This document shows, piece after piece, positions 1 through 11,496 of a DNA stretch of 64,000 nucleotides. Below the pieces are notes generated by a model. It made no database searches, was not told the origin of the DNA, and saw nothing but the letters and a program-made list of their open reading frames with translations. The stretch is from Adenophora triphylla var. japonica (lineage: Eukaryota; Streptophyta; Magnoliopsida; Asterales; Campanulaceae): positions 124,001 through 188,000 of the forward strand of contig JAFEMH010002606.1 in the NCBI GenBank assembly GCA_022495995.1, in the 5' to 3' direction. A program made the position numbers and the translations under genes. The first letter of the stretch is position 1; every line of letters starts with the position of its first letter.

Positions 1-869
1 ATGCACAGTCCGTGTCACACGTTTCAAAAAACCGTGACTTTTGGTTGGTTTTTGGTTTAGTCCGTGTCATATAGCCCAGTTGCGTACCCTCGTAAAGGTC
101 AAGCCTTAGTTTATAACGGAAGAAGAACTCTGCCAAAACTCCGACAAGGAAAAATTGGCGAGATCTCGACTCCGACATTGACTATTGACCTTGACCTGCA
201 CGGAATGCGTAAGAGTCAAGACCGAGTCTTTGCCAACAAATCAAACGATCTTTCGCTCAAGCGAAGCTCTGCTAAAATTCCGACAAGGAAAAATTGGCAA
301 GATCTTGACCCGGCATTGACTTCGATTCAAACTCACGCCCGGCGTATGCAACGAAGTTCAATGTGACACTGTGTCATCCGGCTTTTGCCGCCCGACCCAT
401 GCCTATTATCTTCTCGGACATTACCGAAAGTCAAAACGTCATTCGCTCAAGCGAAATTCTGCCAAAATCCTATCAAGGCAGAAATACGAGACTTTCCCGG
501 TATTGCCTTGACTATAATCCGCATCGCTCGTACGTTGAAAGTTCCTATGACCCGCTAGACCCGTTAGGAGCATTCTTTACTCTCGGTCGGTGGGATCCGC
601 GTGCCCTATAGGACCCTCGCCCGGGGCCGCCCACCCCGGGAGGTCGAAATACGGGTGGAATACGAGGGGCTTATAGACGTAGTGACGGAACCCACCGATC
701 CAGATCTAGAGTAGTTACGAAAAAGAAGGGCAAACCCCCTTTTCCAACCAAATAGATATTAATAAAAGACACTGTTTTAAGTAAACCGGAAGATTCTAAT
801 TTGCATATTGCCCGAGCCTTCACCTAAACACCTACCCCGAGTCTAAACCTTTCCTATCCCTTTCCCGCA
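1..869 (+). other. T1 untranslated leader between primer site and gag
   Basis: No sustained ORF of known type. Phrases such as GGTTGGTTTTTGGTTTAG and TCCGTGTCA recur in the T2 leader (reverse strand near 52,240-52,320), which identifies this as the Tat 5' leader. It contains repeated short blocks (for example AATTGGCGAGATC and AATTGGCAAGATC, about 125 bp apart). Short ORFs here look accidental. Confidence 0.6.
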
Positions 870-1745
870 ATGAGAAAGAAGTGGGTGAGAACACCGGTCG
901 CCGACTTGCTAGCGCAGAATTCTCGACGTTCGCCAGAATCCTCGGTTTGGTCGACCCGTAAAGTCGAATGTCCGATTCGACAGAGAACATCACCGGTTTG
1001 GGTAACCAGCATGACTAGGGAAGAAGAGCTAGCCTTAGCCTTGGAAAATAGTCGTAAGGCCCATGAGGAACAAAGCAGGCCATGCTCATTGATGCGCTAC
1101 GCCGTCATGGGGTCCAGATAGTGGTAGAGCCCAATGGTTCCTTGGTTATGGTAGAAGATGAAACTCCGTAGTAACCATCTCACCTCTAGCCTATAACCGG
1201 TGCCCTCCTCCATCCACATTTGAGCCTTTGCCAAAGACTGTCCCTTTTCAAATTTTTCCGGTATCCCAAGCCATTAGGGTCCCGACACCCTCTCCTCCTC
1301 GAGTATAAGACCCATCTTTGTTCCCTACCAACAGAGAACAAACACCACATCTATTCCCGTAACGCAGCCTCTCGCATTACCCTATGGGATTCGCTCCCTC
1401 TCCCCGCATGGGCCGTCCTGCATAACTTCCGTGCCTCGAATCAATCAAGCGACCTTTTCAACTCCCGCCCGCCACGCAGATCTTCCACCCCCAACCTTGC
1501 CAATAGGATCCCACGAGGCTCCTTTTTCCTACTTCGCAACTATGAGCCTAATTCCTATGCCTCCGGGTCGCCTCAGTGGAAACACCGGACTGTGCCAAGT
1601 TTACACCTATTTCCCTTCTAAAGACTCCCAAGCCACGGTACCAGCCTACCACCGTGCCACCCACAGCCCTGCCACCCAAATCTCGACAAGCCTCGCTTCG
1701 TAGTCGAAACCGTCCCCGACCCCAACATGACTTGGTTGATGGAAC
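870..1745 (+). pseudogene. T1 gag N-terminal region, broken
   Basis: A reading frame near 1,010-1,170 encodes a Glu/Arg-rich helix followed by a DALRRHG-type segment and EPNGSLVMVEDE. It parallels the start of the T2 first ORF (LLEAIRSHG then NPDGTFTVETDED), so I assign it as the N-terminal arm of the same gag-like protein. From about 1,200 to 1,745 the frame is Pro/Ser-rich with stops, like the low-complexity linker ahead of the capsid domain in plant gypsy gags. Several frameshifts prevent a continuous product. The start codon is uncertain; the ATG at 870 is only the first available. Confidence 0.5.
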
Positions 1746-2440
1746 AAGTTAAGTCAATGCAGAGAAGTTCGGAGAACCGAACACCAAAAAGGCGGCATAT
1801 CGGACATCGATCCTAGCAAGATTGTCCCTCTTCCTCCAAAATTCCGGATGCCGTAGATTGAAAAATTCAACGGCACCGATTGTCCCCGACTCATATTGAA
1901 AGCTACCTTCTTGCCATGAGAGCCAAGGATCGTACACATCAGCAAATGGCCGACCATTTTCGCTGTCATTAAAGGGTTCAGCTCTTAGATGGTTCCCGCA
2001 CGTAAAACCGTAAGCCCGAGCCACCTGGGACCAAATTAAGGAAGCCTTTCCGGGAGAAGTATAAGGCCAATTTGAATTGGGAAACCAGCAGAATGACCTA
2101 CAAGGCACTCTACAGCCGCCCAGGCGAGCCGGTGAGTGAATTTTACAGAGATGGAACCGGAAGCTCGGTGAAATGATGACCCCGCTAAATGAAGAAGAGC
2201 GGATGGAGATCTTCCAATCCCGCTTAAAGCCTCAACTTAGGGTCCAAATTGGCAATTACTATTATCCCGACCTTCGAGCGATGGTAAATGCCGGTACCAA
2301 GTTTGAAAATGCCTTCAACATGGCCCCGGCCACAGATCGCCAGCTCTTATCGCTACAAAGCACCATGTCAAACACCCCTACTGTCACTATAAAGGGAAAA
2401 GAAACAATGGCGCGTCAATTACATCCAGAATGAGAAAGTG
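1746..2440 (+). pseudogene. T1 gag capsid domain (Retrotrans_gag-like), broken
   Basis: Capsid that would package element RNA. Near 1,835-1,880 a frame reads PPKFRMP, then a stop, then IEKFNGTD, the usual opening of Tat-type capsids. It is followed in another frame by YLLAMRAKD. At 2,080-2,400 come MTYKALYSRPGEPVSEF and a helix-rich block ending RAMVNAGTKFENAF, typical of the C-terminal half of Retrotrans_gag. At least two frameshifts and several in-frame stops separate the pieces. T2 has no recognisable counterpart of this domain. Confidence 0.7.
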
Positions 2441-3400
2441 GGACAGAATTCAAGCCAAGTAGTTGCGAAGCCGAGACCTCGTTTCTATACCGCGTAAGAT
2501 TTCTAATGCCACTAGAAAAGGTCTTTGACGGTTTGGTAGCCGAAGGACTCATCGACCTCTGGAGAACTCGGAAACCCAAAAACCCTAGTATCGAATGGAC
2601 GAAACCAAACATTGCCGCTTCCACAAATATCATGGGCATAACACCAATGATTGCACCTACCCGAAACTCCCGATCTCTCGCCTAATTGAAGAAGGCAAGC
2701 CGGAACCACCTCGGGGTCCTAATGTGGTCAAGAACCCTCTTCCGCCTAACAATCAGTCAACATGATCGAGTTCGGGAGACAAATGCAATCAACTTTGGAA
2801 ATCCAGAGATCATAGACATTCGAAGTTCAATGTTCCTTATCTTTGAGTTGCAAGGGAAATGGAAAGATTTGATCAACGCCGCCGCCATGGAAGGACAGTT
2901 TGGACCCATAGTCGGAACCGATTTTATTAATGTTGTCGAGCTCGGCCTCTTTTCTATGATATCGAACCAAGAACCATGGTCAAGATTACGTAAGAAAGGC
3001 TCACTTATGAAGACTGCGAGTTTGAAGTGAAACAAGCCATGTTAATGAAAGTTTCTTCGTAGCCCTTCATCACCCATGATGAGCATAATGTATTTGTAAT
3101 GGCTCTTACCACTCCCGAGGATCGGTCCCACTGTTTGGGAAAAGGTGGAAAGAAGAGTGAACCGGCCCGAAGACTTTTGGGATGAAGAAAGCCGTATCTC
3201 GATGCCGAAAGCACAACCGGGTCCTACCGCCCGGAGGTACCGACAGATAAAGTTAAGTTCGTAAAGGAGATTCCGCCGTAACAATCAGTATTCCCCATGG
3301 AAATGGTGTCAACGAAGGCAATTATGATCCACAGGATGAGAACGCTGACAAGACTGCTACTCCCCAAGGCCACAGCAAGAAGGCGTGAGATCCCGGTCCA
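2441..3400 (+). pseudogene. T1 gag zinc-knuckle region and degraded linker to pol
   Basis: Near 2,525-2,700 a frame reads FDGLVAEGLIDLW, then RFHKYHGHNTNDC and LIEEGKPEPP. This is the FH-x3-GH-x4-C nucleic-acid-binding knuckle typical of Tat gag C-termini. The first cysteine position reads as another residue. Beyond 2,750 the frames are short and stop-rich. No aspartic protease DSG/DTG triad is visible, although T2 has one at the equivalent place, so the protease has probably been deleted or scrambled in T1. Confidence 0.55.
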
Positions 3401-3404
3401 ACCC

Positions 3405-5030
3405 TTGTCAAGCCACCCTCGAGTCAATAAGTAGTGTAGGGTCCAGAGTCGCAGCATCTGTTCGCCGAGTCAGAATCTTTGAATTCCAGTCCTTCCGAGT
3501 CATCCGAAGGCCTCACGCCCGAGGACTATCAAATGTAATCAATGTCATCTTTCCCCTTATTTTGAATGAAATGACAGATCTTTCGAGTATCCTCTTATTG
3601 CCAACTTAACAAATGATAAATTAACTCAAAACTCAACAATTAATAATGAATCATTTGAACAAGATGCAAACACACTAAATGAACAATACATTAAAGAAAT
3701 CTTTAAGCGTATTTCGTAAAAGAGGAAAACCGGGCCTAAGCTGCCGAGGAGGTTTTGACAAGTGTGAACTTGGGTACTATCGAGGAACCTAAAGAGACAC
3801 AGATCGGAAACTTCTTCCAGGGGGTTGAACGGGACAGACCGATTGATCTCGCTCGGGGAATACGTCGACGTGTTTGTATGGTCATACGGGGATATGCCGA
3901 GGCTAGACAGGTTCGATAGTAGAGCACGTAATCCCCTAGCACCGTATGCTAAGCTAGTAAAATGTAAACCGATGAAGATCAAGCCAATGGTCTCTACAGT
4001 CAAAGAAGAAATTGAGAAGCTACTGCGGGTAGGATTCATTAGAGTCATCGAATATCCGACATGGTTATCCAATATTGTGACCGTCACCAAGGCCAATGGG
4101 AAGGTGCGCCGCCGTGTGGATTTTCGAGATCCGAACAAGGCCACCCCCAAGGACAATTACCCTTTGCCAAACATAGACATCCCGGTGGACTCCACCGCTA
4201 ACTACGAAGTCAAATCCTTCGTTGATGGCTTTGCAGATATAACCGGATCAAGATGGCCGAGGAAGACCAAGAAAAGACAGCCTTCACCACGCCGTGGGAA
4301 CTTAATGTTATACAAAGTGATGCCATTTGGGCTTAAGAACGCCGGGGCTACTTACCAACGGGCAGCGACCGCGCTTTTTCATGACATGATCCACAAGGAG
4401 ATTGAGGTCTACGTAGATGACATGATAATCCACTCCAAAGGCGAGGACGGGCAACACTTTGTTGACTGCGGAAGTTCTTTGAGAGGCCGAGACAACATTC
4501 CATGAGACTAAACCCCGCTAAATGTACCTTCGGAGTGACAAGGGGAAAAGTGCTTGGGTATATGGTCACGGAGCGAGGTATCGAAGTCGACCCACAAAAG
4601 AGCAAAGCCATTATGGATATGAGGCCACCTCGGACCCGCATTTAAGTCAAGAGCTTTATGGGAAAACCGCAAGACATTAGCCGTTTCGTCAAGCAGTTGA
4701 CCACTATGTGCGAGCCCATCTTCAAGCTCATGAAGAAGAACGTAGACACGTAATGGACCGAAGAATGCCGGGATGCTTTTGACCGCATCAAGGCATACTT
4801 GGTACACCCTCCGTCTATGCCCCCCACATAGACGAAACCTCTTCTCGCTCTATCTCACCGTCACCGATACGGCGGTTGGGGCTATGCTTGCCTAGGAGAA
4901 GAAAGACTCTCTGATAGAAAACGCCATTTACTTTGTCACCGGAAGGCCGCAGGAAGTGAGCTCAATTACTCAAGACGTGAAAAGACCCGTGCAGATCGGT
5001 CCGGGTAGTCGGCAAGTTGAACCATTATAT
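3405..5030 (+). pseudogene. T1 reverse transcriptase and gypsy RNase H, broken
   Basis: RNA-directed DNA polymerase of the Ty3/gypsy type. Visible in order: SSEGLTPEDY (about 3,490), EEVLTSVNLG (3,750), GFIRVIEYPTWLSNIVTV (4,030), VDFRDPNKATPKDNYPLPNID (4,120-4,180), MPFGLKNAGATYQR (4,320) and the catalytic YVDDMIIHSKG (about 4,411). Gypsy RNase H remnants follow to a KLNHYM-like end near 5,030. The longest open piece is 226 codons (3,825-4,505). Frameshifts near 3,880, 4,250 and 4,470 and later stops kill it. It is closely similar to the T2 RT domain by domain. Confidence 0.85.
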
Positions 5031-5800
5031 GCAAGCCCACCCCGTGAATTTGGTCTCAAGAATGGACCCCATCAAATACATCTTTGATAAGCCTTCCCTC
5101 TCGATGCGTCTAGCAAAGTGGTCCTTCTTCTTAGCAGTACGACATCAACTATGTGACCGTAAAAGCCATCAAGGGTCAAGCGTTGTCGACCACCCGGCAA
5201 ACTTTCCCGAATGAAGACAGAGGGCCCGAACCCCAATTCCCGCATGAAGGGATCTTTGCACCGAGCCCGAAACCGATGGCAATTGTTCTTTGACTGAGCC
5301 GCTAACAAAAGAGGAAACGGTATCGGGATGCTACCGGTCGATCCAAAAGATGAGCATACACCCATAGCCCTCAAGTTGAACTTCCCCGCCACGAACAATG
5401 TTGCCGAGTATGAAGCCCGCATTGCTGGTTTGGAAGCCGCCTTAGAAAGGAATGTCAAGGAGCTAGAAGTTTACGGAGACTCGGCCACGATCATCAACCA
5501 GTGTTTCCAACAAGTGGAAGATCGTGGACCCTAACCCGCAGCGGTATCATGCCCATATGGAGGAGTTGGATCGGACAGTTCGTAGAAGTGACCTTCCACT
5601 ACTTGCCAAGGGAAAAGAACAGATTCGCAGATGCCCTAGCTACTCTAGCCTCATTGGTAGAGATCCCCGAGGGAAAAGCCATAAAACCCTTCCGAGTGGG
5701 TAGAAAGAAGCCCCACCCTTCGTTGTGAAGTAGACCGGACCCGAGCCTATAAAGGAACCCCGGTACAATCAAATTTACCAGTTCCTCAAAGATGGAGAGT
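5031..5800 (+). pseudogene. T1 second (archaeal-type) RNase H, broken
   Basis: Extra RNase H following the gypsy one, a Tat hallmark. Motifs in order: QLFFD (about 5,281) with a stop directly after the first catalytic Asp, GNGIGMLPVDP, NVAEYEARIAGLEAAL (second acidic position), VYGDSATIINQ (third), and NRFADALATLASL near 5,620. A frameshift near 5,510 separates the last part. The domain would degrade RNA in RNA:DNA hybrids during reverse transcription. Not functional here. Confidence 0.8.
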
Positions 5801-7019
5801 CGCTTTCAGAGACAAAGAAGGTAGACCAAAAGAAGGTGTCGAGCCAAGAGCTTGCAAGCCCGAAAAGGTTGGCCTCCCATTATGTCATTCTAGGAGGCAA
5901 CCTATACAAGAAGCGATACCAAGGACCACTCCTCTTGTGCGTCACTCAAGAAAAGGCCAAAGAATTGATGACCGAAGTCCACAAGGGTCCCCGCGGTCCT
6001 CATATGAATGCCAGAGCCCCGATGCAAGTGATCCTCGAATGGGTTACTACCGGATTTCCATGGAAACAGATCAGTGTCCAAGCATGTCCGAGCATGCGAC
6101 AAGTGCCGCCGGTTTGCCAACCTCAACCATCTCCCGCCTCATGACCTGCACCGCATGACGACTCCTTGGCCGTTTGCAACTTGGGGTATTAATGTGATAG
6201 GGAAAATAGCCCCTAGAAGCAATGGACATGAATTTGTGCTAGTAGCCATCGACTACTTCACCAAGTGGGTAGAAGCCAAGTCTTACAAGGTCCTCACTTC
6301 CAGAAAAGTGGCCCAATTCATCAAAGAAAACATAATGTGCGAGTATATGGGGTGCCCAACGAGATCATTTCCGATAATGGGTCGCACTTTGAAGGGGACC
6401 GCGATAGGTTGCCGCCGTAATTCGTAATCACTCGCCACAAGTCGTCTCCGTACATGCACCTCGACTAATGGAGCCGTGGAAGCCGCTAATAAGACGCTCG
6501 AACGGATCATCCGAAGATGGCCACCCGTGGTCGTGATTGGCCCGAAAAGCCGCACTTGGCACTCGGGGCTACAAAACGTCTGTCGAACACTACAGGAGAA
6601 ACTCCTTTTGCCTTAACCTACTGGGATGGAAGCAAGTTACCGGTGGAGTTGGAAATCCCGTCATTAAGGGTCCTCCTGGAAAACAAAGTGTCAATGAAGT
6701 AGAATGGTTGCGCATTCTGGCATGATGAGTTAGCCCCGCTTGATGAGAGAAGGCTAAAAGCCATGGAACACACCCGAGCCTACCAGAGGCGGATGGCCGT
6801 AGCGTTTGATAAAAGGTCAAGGCCGTAGACATCAAAGAGGGTGACTTAGTTTTGAAAGTGAAGCCCCCTACCGTAGACAACCCCGGGAAAATGGGAACCC
6901 GTTTGGATCGGCCCTTATGTGGTGCGAAGATACTATCGGGAGGAGCCATGAAGCTTGCAGACCTGGACGGCAATCCCTTTGTCCACCCACCAACGGTGAT
7001 AAGCTCAAAAGATACTATG

Positions 7020-7022
<3 letters not shown>
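5801..7022 (+). pseudogene. T1 integrase, broken, first catalytic Asp changed
   Basis: Recognisable blocks are GPLLLCVTQEKAKELM (about 5,925), the zinc-binding end CDKCRRFANLNHLPPHDL (6,095), the core WGINVIG (6,181), DYFTKWVEAKSYKVL, a shifted SDNG-like segment (6,370), NGAVEAANKTLE-like codons (6,465-6,500) and the C-terminal LADLDGNPF ending near 7,022. Where T2 has WGIDVIG, T1 reads WGINVIG, so the first Asp of the DDE triad is Asn. Several frameshifts are present. The product would end just before the A-tract and hairpin repeats. Confidence 0.8.
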
Positions 7023-7056
<34 letters not shown>

Positions 7057-7223
7057 TGCAAAAAGAGTAATACCCGCTAGGGCCGAAAACCCCAAAAAGG
7101 GCGGTCTAGGCAAAAGACAGGGTTGCACATAAAAAAAAAAAGAAGAAAAAATCTTAGTGCAAAAAGAGTAATGCCCTAGGTGAAAACCCTAAAAAGGGCG
7201 GTCTAGGCAAAAACAGGCCGCAC
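7023..7223 (+). repeat. Two ~70-bp hairpin-forming repeats after the T1 integrase stop
   Basis: After a pure A-tract (about 7,024-7,053) come two units, 7,056-7,128 and 7,157-7,223. Each starts GTGC and ends GCAC. Inside are a CTAGG/CTAG pairing and an inner CCC/GGG stem around an A-rich loop. T2 carries the same paired arrangement after its integrase stop (36,478-36,636, reverse strand). The T1 copies are slightly degraded: the GAAA loop of T2 has become a longer A-rich loop. Function is unknown; the position suggests a 3'-UTR RNA structure. Confidence 0.75.
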
Positions 7224-7616
7224 ATGAAAAAATTAGTTCACCGAATGAACTACGAAGACCCGAGCCCCTTAGTCTTTCTTGTAAAAGGGGAACGTAGGCG
7301 TATATATGGTTCGGTCTAAAAAATAAAAAGGACAATCAAGCTTCCATGAAGTGCGTCCTAAATAATAAAGGGTATTTCAGTTTTCATAAAACGGGTCCCA
7401 ATCAATAAGACATTTGAATTTCCATGAAATGTGTCTTGACTAATTTTTAAGATAATATTTCTTGTTCATTACAAGTTAAAAACTTCTTGATGAGTTCAAG
7501 CACGGTCTACCTCTTGACTCTGCTAACCTGCTACAAAGATCTAAAATACAATAAAATGCCTAAATAAACTAATGTGTTTGCAAAATGGCAATAAGAGGAT
7601 CCTAAGGAAAGATTTG
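7224..7616. other. Non-coding spacer of T1
   Basis: AT-rich sequence between the hairpin repeats and the antisense gene. A phrase like CATGAAGTGCGTC / CATGAAATGTGTC recurs two to three times at about 70-bp spacing (7,345-7,440). No coding signal is seen. Confidence 0.5.
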
Positions 7617-9208
7617 TCAGTCGTCATTCGCTGAGTCTTCTTTGGTCTTCTTCCCTTTTCCTCGGCCCCGTCGAGTCTTCTTCCTCTTTTTATCTATGAT
7701 GTCGGTATCCCTCATCCCGACCTCCGGTATCCTCACTGGAGCCTCCACCAAACCCGTGTCAATAAGTGCTCTCTCTATCCGAGCACGAGTCCGCACTTCC
7801 TCCCTCTGAGCCTCAGTCAAAGGAGCGACCTCGGACAACCTCTTGTACCGAGCCTCCATGTCTCTGACCAAGCCACTGACCGGGTTATGGCGACTCGCCT
7901 TAGCCTCGCCTCCTCGTAGTCCTACTCGAGTCGCAGCCGCCCCCAATAAAGCTTCGACGTCTCTCCCCCAAAATGACCCGAGTCGCTCCCATCTCCCTCT
8001 CGTACTACTCCAAGTAGACAGTGGTCAAGATGGTGCTCTTCCTGCTCCTGAAGATAGCCCTGGGTGGGAAAGCAACATATGTCCAAGCCCTCGAGAAGAA
8101 AGAGAAGCCGGTTGGATCTCTCATGTCCAATGACACCACCTCCATGGTTCGGATGTCCTCCCAATCACTCAATGGCTCCCGTAAAGCCCCAAACCGCCCG
8201 GATACTAAGCGGGGTATGTAGAAGGATGACCAGCGAATCACGGAACCCTCACAAAGATAGGACTCCCGAAATATCCTCCCCGGGTCCGCAACCTCCAATG
8301 AGGTATCCACCAACGGATGTCCGAAGTGGATAGCCTAGCCATCGTCGGCTCCCAAAGCTACTCGTCCTGTTGCCTCGGTGCACCTCTCCGAGAAATCACC
8401 CAAGGGCACCGAGTCGGCAAAGCCCCCGGCAAAGCCCCGAGCCTCTCCCCGCAGCCCATAAGGTCAAGACACACGACTCCCGGATCTCATGAAATGGTCT
8501 CCCCGAGCCATCCTGTCAATCCCATGAAGTGTCTCTCCCAAAACCAGCGGGACAATATCCTTCCCAGCCTTGCAGTCTTTAACCATGTCCAAGAGACCAC
8601 TATGACAGATCCCCACAGACTCAGCGGTGAACATAGCAGAGAATACGCAAAGGATAAATGTCCATAGCCACCGTGGTCGCAGCCATAGTCGGAGACCCAA
8701 ACCTGCCCGGGATATCAAAAAGGTCAATCCTGTCCGGGGCTACCATCATCCTCTCAGCCTCCCCCAAAGGAATCTGCAGAAAAGATGCAAGCTTTACCGT
8801 CACCGGCACGTCTCCGACCAGCGGAATAGATATAGCCTCAATTTCGGGACCCCCAATCAAGGCTCGGAAGTCTTCATGCGTCGGGACAATCTCGTTATAA
8901 GAAAAGCAGTAAACATGTCTCCGGACGTCCCAGAACTTTGCTGCGGCTCTCAAAAGGTCCCAATCGGGCGGGAGATCCCTCAAATGCCATAAAGACTTGA
9001 TCTTGAAGGAAGAATCAAGCAGCCCCCTATGAGATTGGAAGTTGTGTCTCACCCAAGATTGAAGATCGGACAGAAAACGGTCTCGTTTCCCCTTTGCAAT
9101 CGACGGGCTTCTCCATCGCAAAATGATCAAAGGTGGTGCTTTTAGGTCCAAAATGTGCTCGGGAACAATTGGGACAAGTCTAAGTTGAAAATGAAATGAA
9201 ATGGCCAA
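7617..9208 (-). pseudogene. T1 antisense gene 2: DUF7745 / plant-mobile-domain-like protein, broken
   Basis: On the strand opposite pol. The N-terminal piece (8,621-9,208) reads SLWHLRDLPPDWDLL, AAAKFWDVRRHVYCF, EIVPTHEDFRALIGG, then PLGEAERMM, the usual opening of DUF7745 (aminotransferase-like plant mobile domain). A shifted frame continues with MVKDCKAGKDIVPLVLGETLHGIDR. The last piece (7,617-7,946) has a charged helix and a basic tail KKRKKTRRGRGKGKK. Frameshifts and stops lie near 8,620, 8,460 and 7,950. No ATG precedes the first piece in frame, so the start is unresolved. Such antisense ORFs are known from Tat elements; their role is unknown. T2 lacks this gene. Confidence 0.7.
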
Positions 9209-9252
9209 GCCTTGCTTTTATTCGAAAATAACCAGCCTGTACGTAACCGTGA

Positions 9253-9293
9253 GCCGCACGGCCTCATTTGCCCTGCAGACCAAACCGCACGGC
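9253..9293. promoter_or_regulatory. Twin GC dyads upstream of antisense gene 2
   Basis: GCCGCACGGC at 9,253-9,262 and ACCGCACGGC at 9,284-9,293, start-to-start 31 bp. Each is followed by a CATTA/CATTT-like word. The same twin occurs in the T1 LTR just before its TATA box and again near 12,410. An AATAAAAG word lies between this twin and the antisense gene. Regulatory function is inferred only. Confidence 0.45.
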
Positions 9294-9697
9294 TACATTA
9301 GCCATGCTGCAGAAAAAAATTCTGCGGCAACCAAGTTTGCTGCCCAAGGGAGTTTTCACCCCACTTTTCAACCAAAACCCGTACAAAAACATATCCGAGG
9401 AAGCCATTCAAGCATTTATACACCATTATAAATCATTTTGGCCCAATTCCAAGCAAAAAACCGCCCCAAGGCTCAGATAATATGCAAATTAAAAAAGCAT
9501 GAATTGGAAAAGTAAATAAAGCATTAATACAATGTCTTCGCCCCATCGGCGCCCAAATAAAGCAAAAAATAAACAAAGTGTGCATAAAAATTGTTCATTG
9601 TTTGTTTTTGTTCCAAATCTATTCTAGAGACCTCCTAGGCCTCCGATTCTTCCTCCTCCTCATCCTTTGCTCGGTTCATAAATGCTAGCCTCCCTCA
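9294..9697. other. Spacer between T1 antisense genes
   Basis: AT-rich, no coding similarity seen. It separates the end of antisense gene 1 from the dyads upstream of antisense gene 2. Confidence 0.4.
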
Positions 9698-11496
9698 TTA
9701 GGTCCTCCACAGTCGCTCACGTCGACAAATGGACATTATCGTGCCCGTACTCGGCCCGCTCCGGAATGTCGGCGTTGGGTCCCCGCCCTCGAGGCATGGC
9801 GAAGAGTACTCCGAGGCCGATGAGGTAGATTGTGCCCCAGACATGCCGTCTCTTGCGCCGGGCTCCTGTGCATCCATTGCAGCCTTTGAAGCGCGAGCCG
9901 GCTTCCTCGAAGGGGCCGGCACATGTCCTTCCGGCCCTATTATTGCACGATCGGCCTATCATAAGTGCGAGTGGAACTGAGAAAAGAAGAGAAAAATCTC
10001 GAGAAAAATCTCGGAAAATCTCATATTTGCAAAAAGCAAAGAAAGGCTGAAAAGGAAAGACCCTAAAAGTATACTTACAGATCTTTGTCGGGCGGCAAGG
10101 TGTCTTGGGGCTCCCTAGCGTCGGGGACGGTATCCTCAATCTCCTCGGTACTCCATGGACCACGTAGGACGGATGCGCGAGGAGGGATCGGCGGGTCGGT
10201 AGGCTCATCCTCCCCATATCCACAGTGGCAACCGCCAGCTGCACCCAGCAGCTTCGGCGTCCTCGGCCATTTGCTCCACAAACACGGCGTAGGGGTTGTC
10301 CATGTCAAAGTACTCCTCTGCGGCTATACCTGCACAGGTACCTAGCAATCTCATCCTGCGGCCAATCCACAGGCTGCGGCATCCGTCTTTGGAGGATCTG
10401 AGGAGTAATGGCGTCCGATGGAGGGACGTGGCCATCTTTGCCTCGAAACGGTCCCCCAGTATATGACATCACATGTCGGCCCAGTGAAGCCATCTCCTCT
10501 GCCTAGTCGCCTCAATGGCCTCTCCCGTGACAAAATCTCAGGATACACCGAGGTAGAAGTCCACTCCATCGTGCCACGTCCTTGTTGATGACCGGCCTCA
10601 CCATTTTGTAGTCGAAGGTAATCCGGGTCTTTTCAGTGAACTTATCCCTCGCATCTCCCCTCCGGCGAACCATAGCGGGGAAGATGGTGATATCACTCTC
10701 TTGGTTCCAAGGGAAGAACCCGATCACCTCACAAAACCAGGCTGCATGTTCAAAACATCAAAAGGTCATTCTCTCTCTCATAAAAGTCTCAAGACGAGAA
10801 AGAGAAAAGAAAAGAAAGGAGACTACCTCGAGGCAAAGGAGAAGCGATCCATCGAAGCTGGCCTTGTTACGGTTGTACATGTCCAAGGAGAAGTAGAGCT
10901 CATGCCAATCCGGCCTCTCCCCGAGACCGTCCACTATCCCATCCAGCATCAACCCGGAGAATCAAGGAGACAAGTCATGGCCGGTGTCACGGAATTAGCA
11001 AAAATGGTGGCCGATGGCATCAACCACACAAAAGCTCTAGCCGGTGTTGGGCGGTCACATCATTAGCGGCAAAGTTACGCATGCGGTTACGGGCGCCACC
11101 TCGACATTCCGTGTCTCCATACCCGGCCCCTTGGGAATCAACTCAAACCCAACCAAATTCTGAAACTCCTCGGCGTAATATGGTCTCTCCAAGTCACGGG
11201 CCTCCCGGTGAGCTGTAGGCCGATAATAGGCGTGAAATCGGCGGGGAGTCGGCTGTCATCCGGCTCTCCCGGCTCGGATGAAAGCTATGGGTGCTATCCC
11301 ACGAGAACTCGAAAGGGCCTGGATCGAAGCCCTTGCTCTTAGAGGTGATATGAACACCCTGCCCAGATAGCCTCGGACGAACGAATCCAGTAGGTAGCCC
11401 TCACCAAACCCTTGGGGTTCACCCCATTCTTCTCGAAATCGGCATCCTCTGCCAAAGCTTGGTGCAATCTACTGATAGTCCTCTAGACTTGTTCTC
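9698..11496 (-). pseudogene. T1 antisense gene 1: plant mobile domain (PMD) gene with introns, broken
   Basis: Three exon-like blocks on the reverse strand: about 11,496-10,827, 10,741-10,079 and 9,955-9,698. The acceptor CTACAG precedes the first, a GTAGTC donor ends it at 10,826, GCAG opens the second and GTAAGTAT closes it. The first block encodes FTPIIGLQLTGRPVTW and ELYFSLDMYN...LLCLEV; the second FFPWNQESDITIFPAMVRRRGDARDKF; the third is Ala/Ser/Arg-rich. They match the T2 antisense gene domain for domain, with introns at the same two places. Internal frameshifts near 11,190 and 11,080 break it. PMD proteins of plants are nuclear and linked to silencing; the role of TE-borne copies is unknown. 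Confidence 0.7.

Noticed and set aside
1220..1621. 133-codon ORF in T1
   Set aside because: Overlaps the broken gag linker, has no motif and reads like a chance frame in C-rich DNA.
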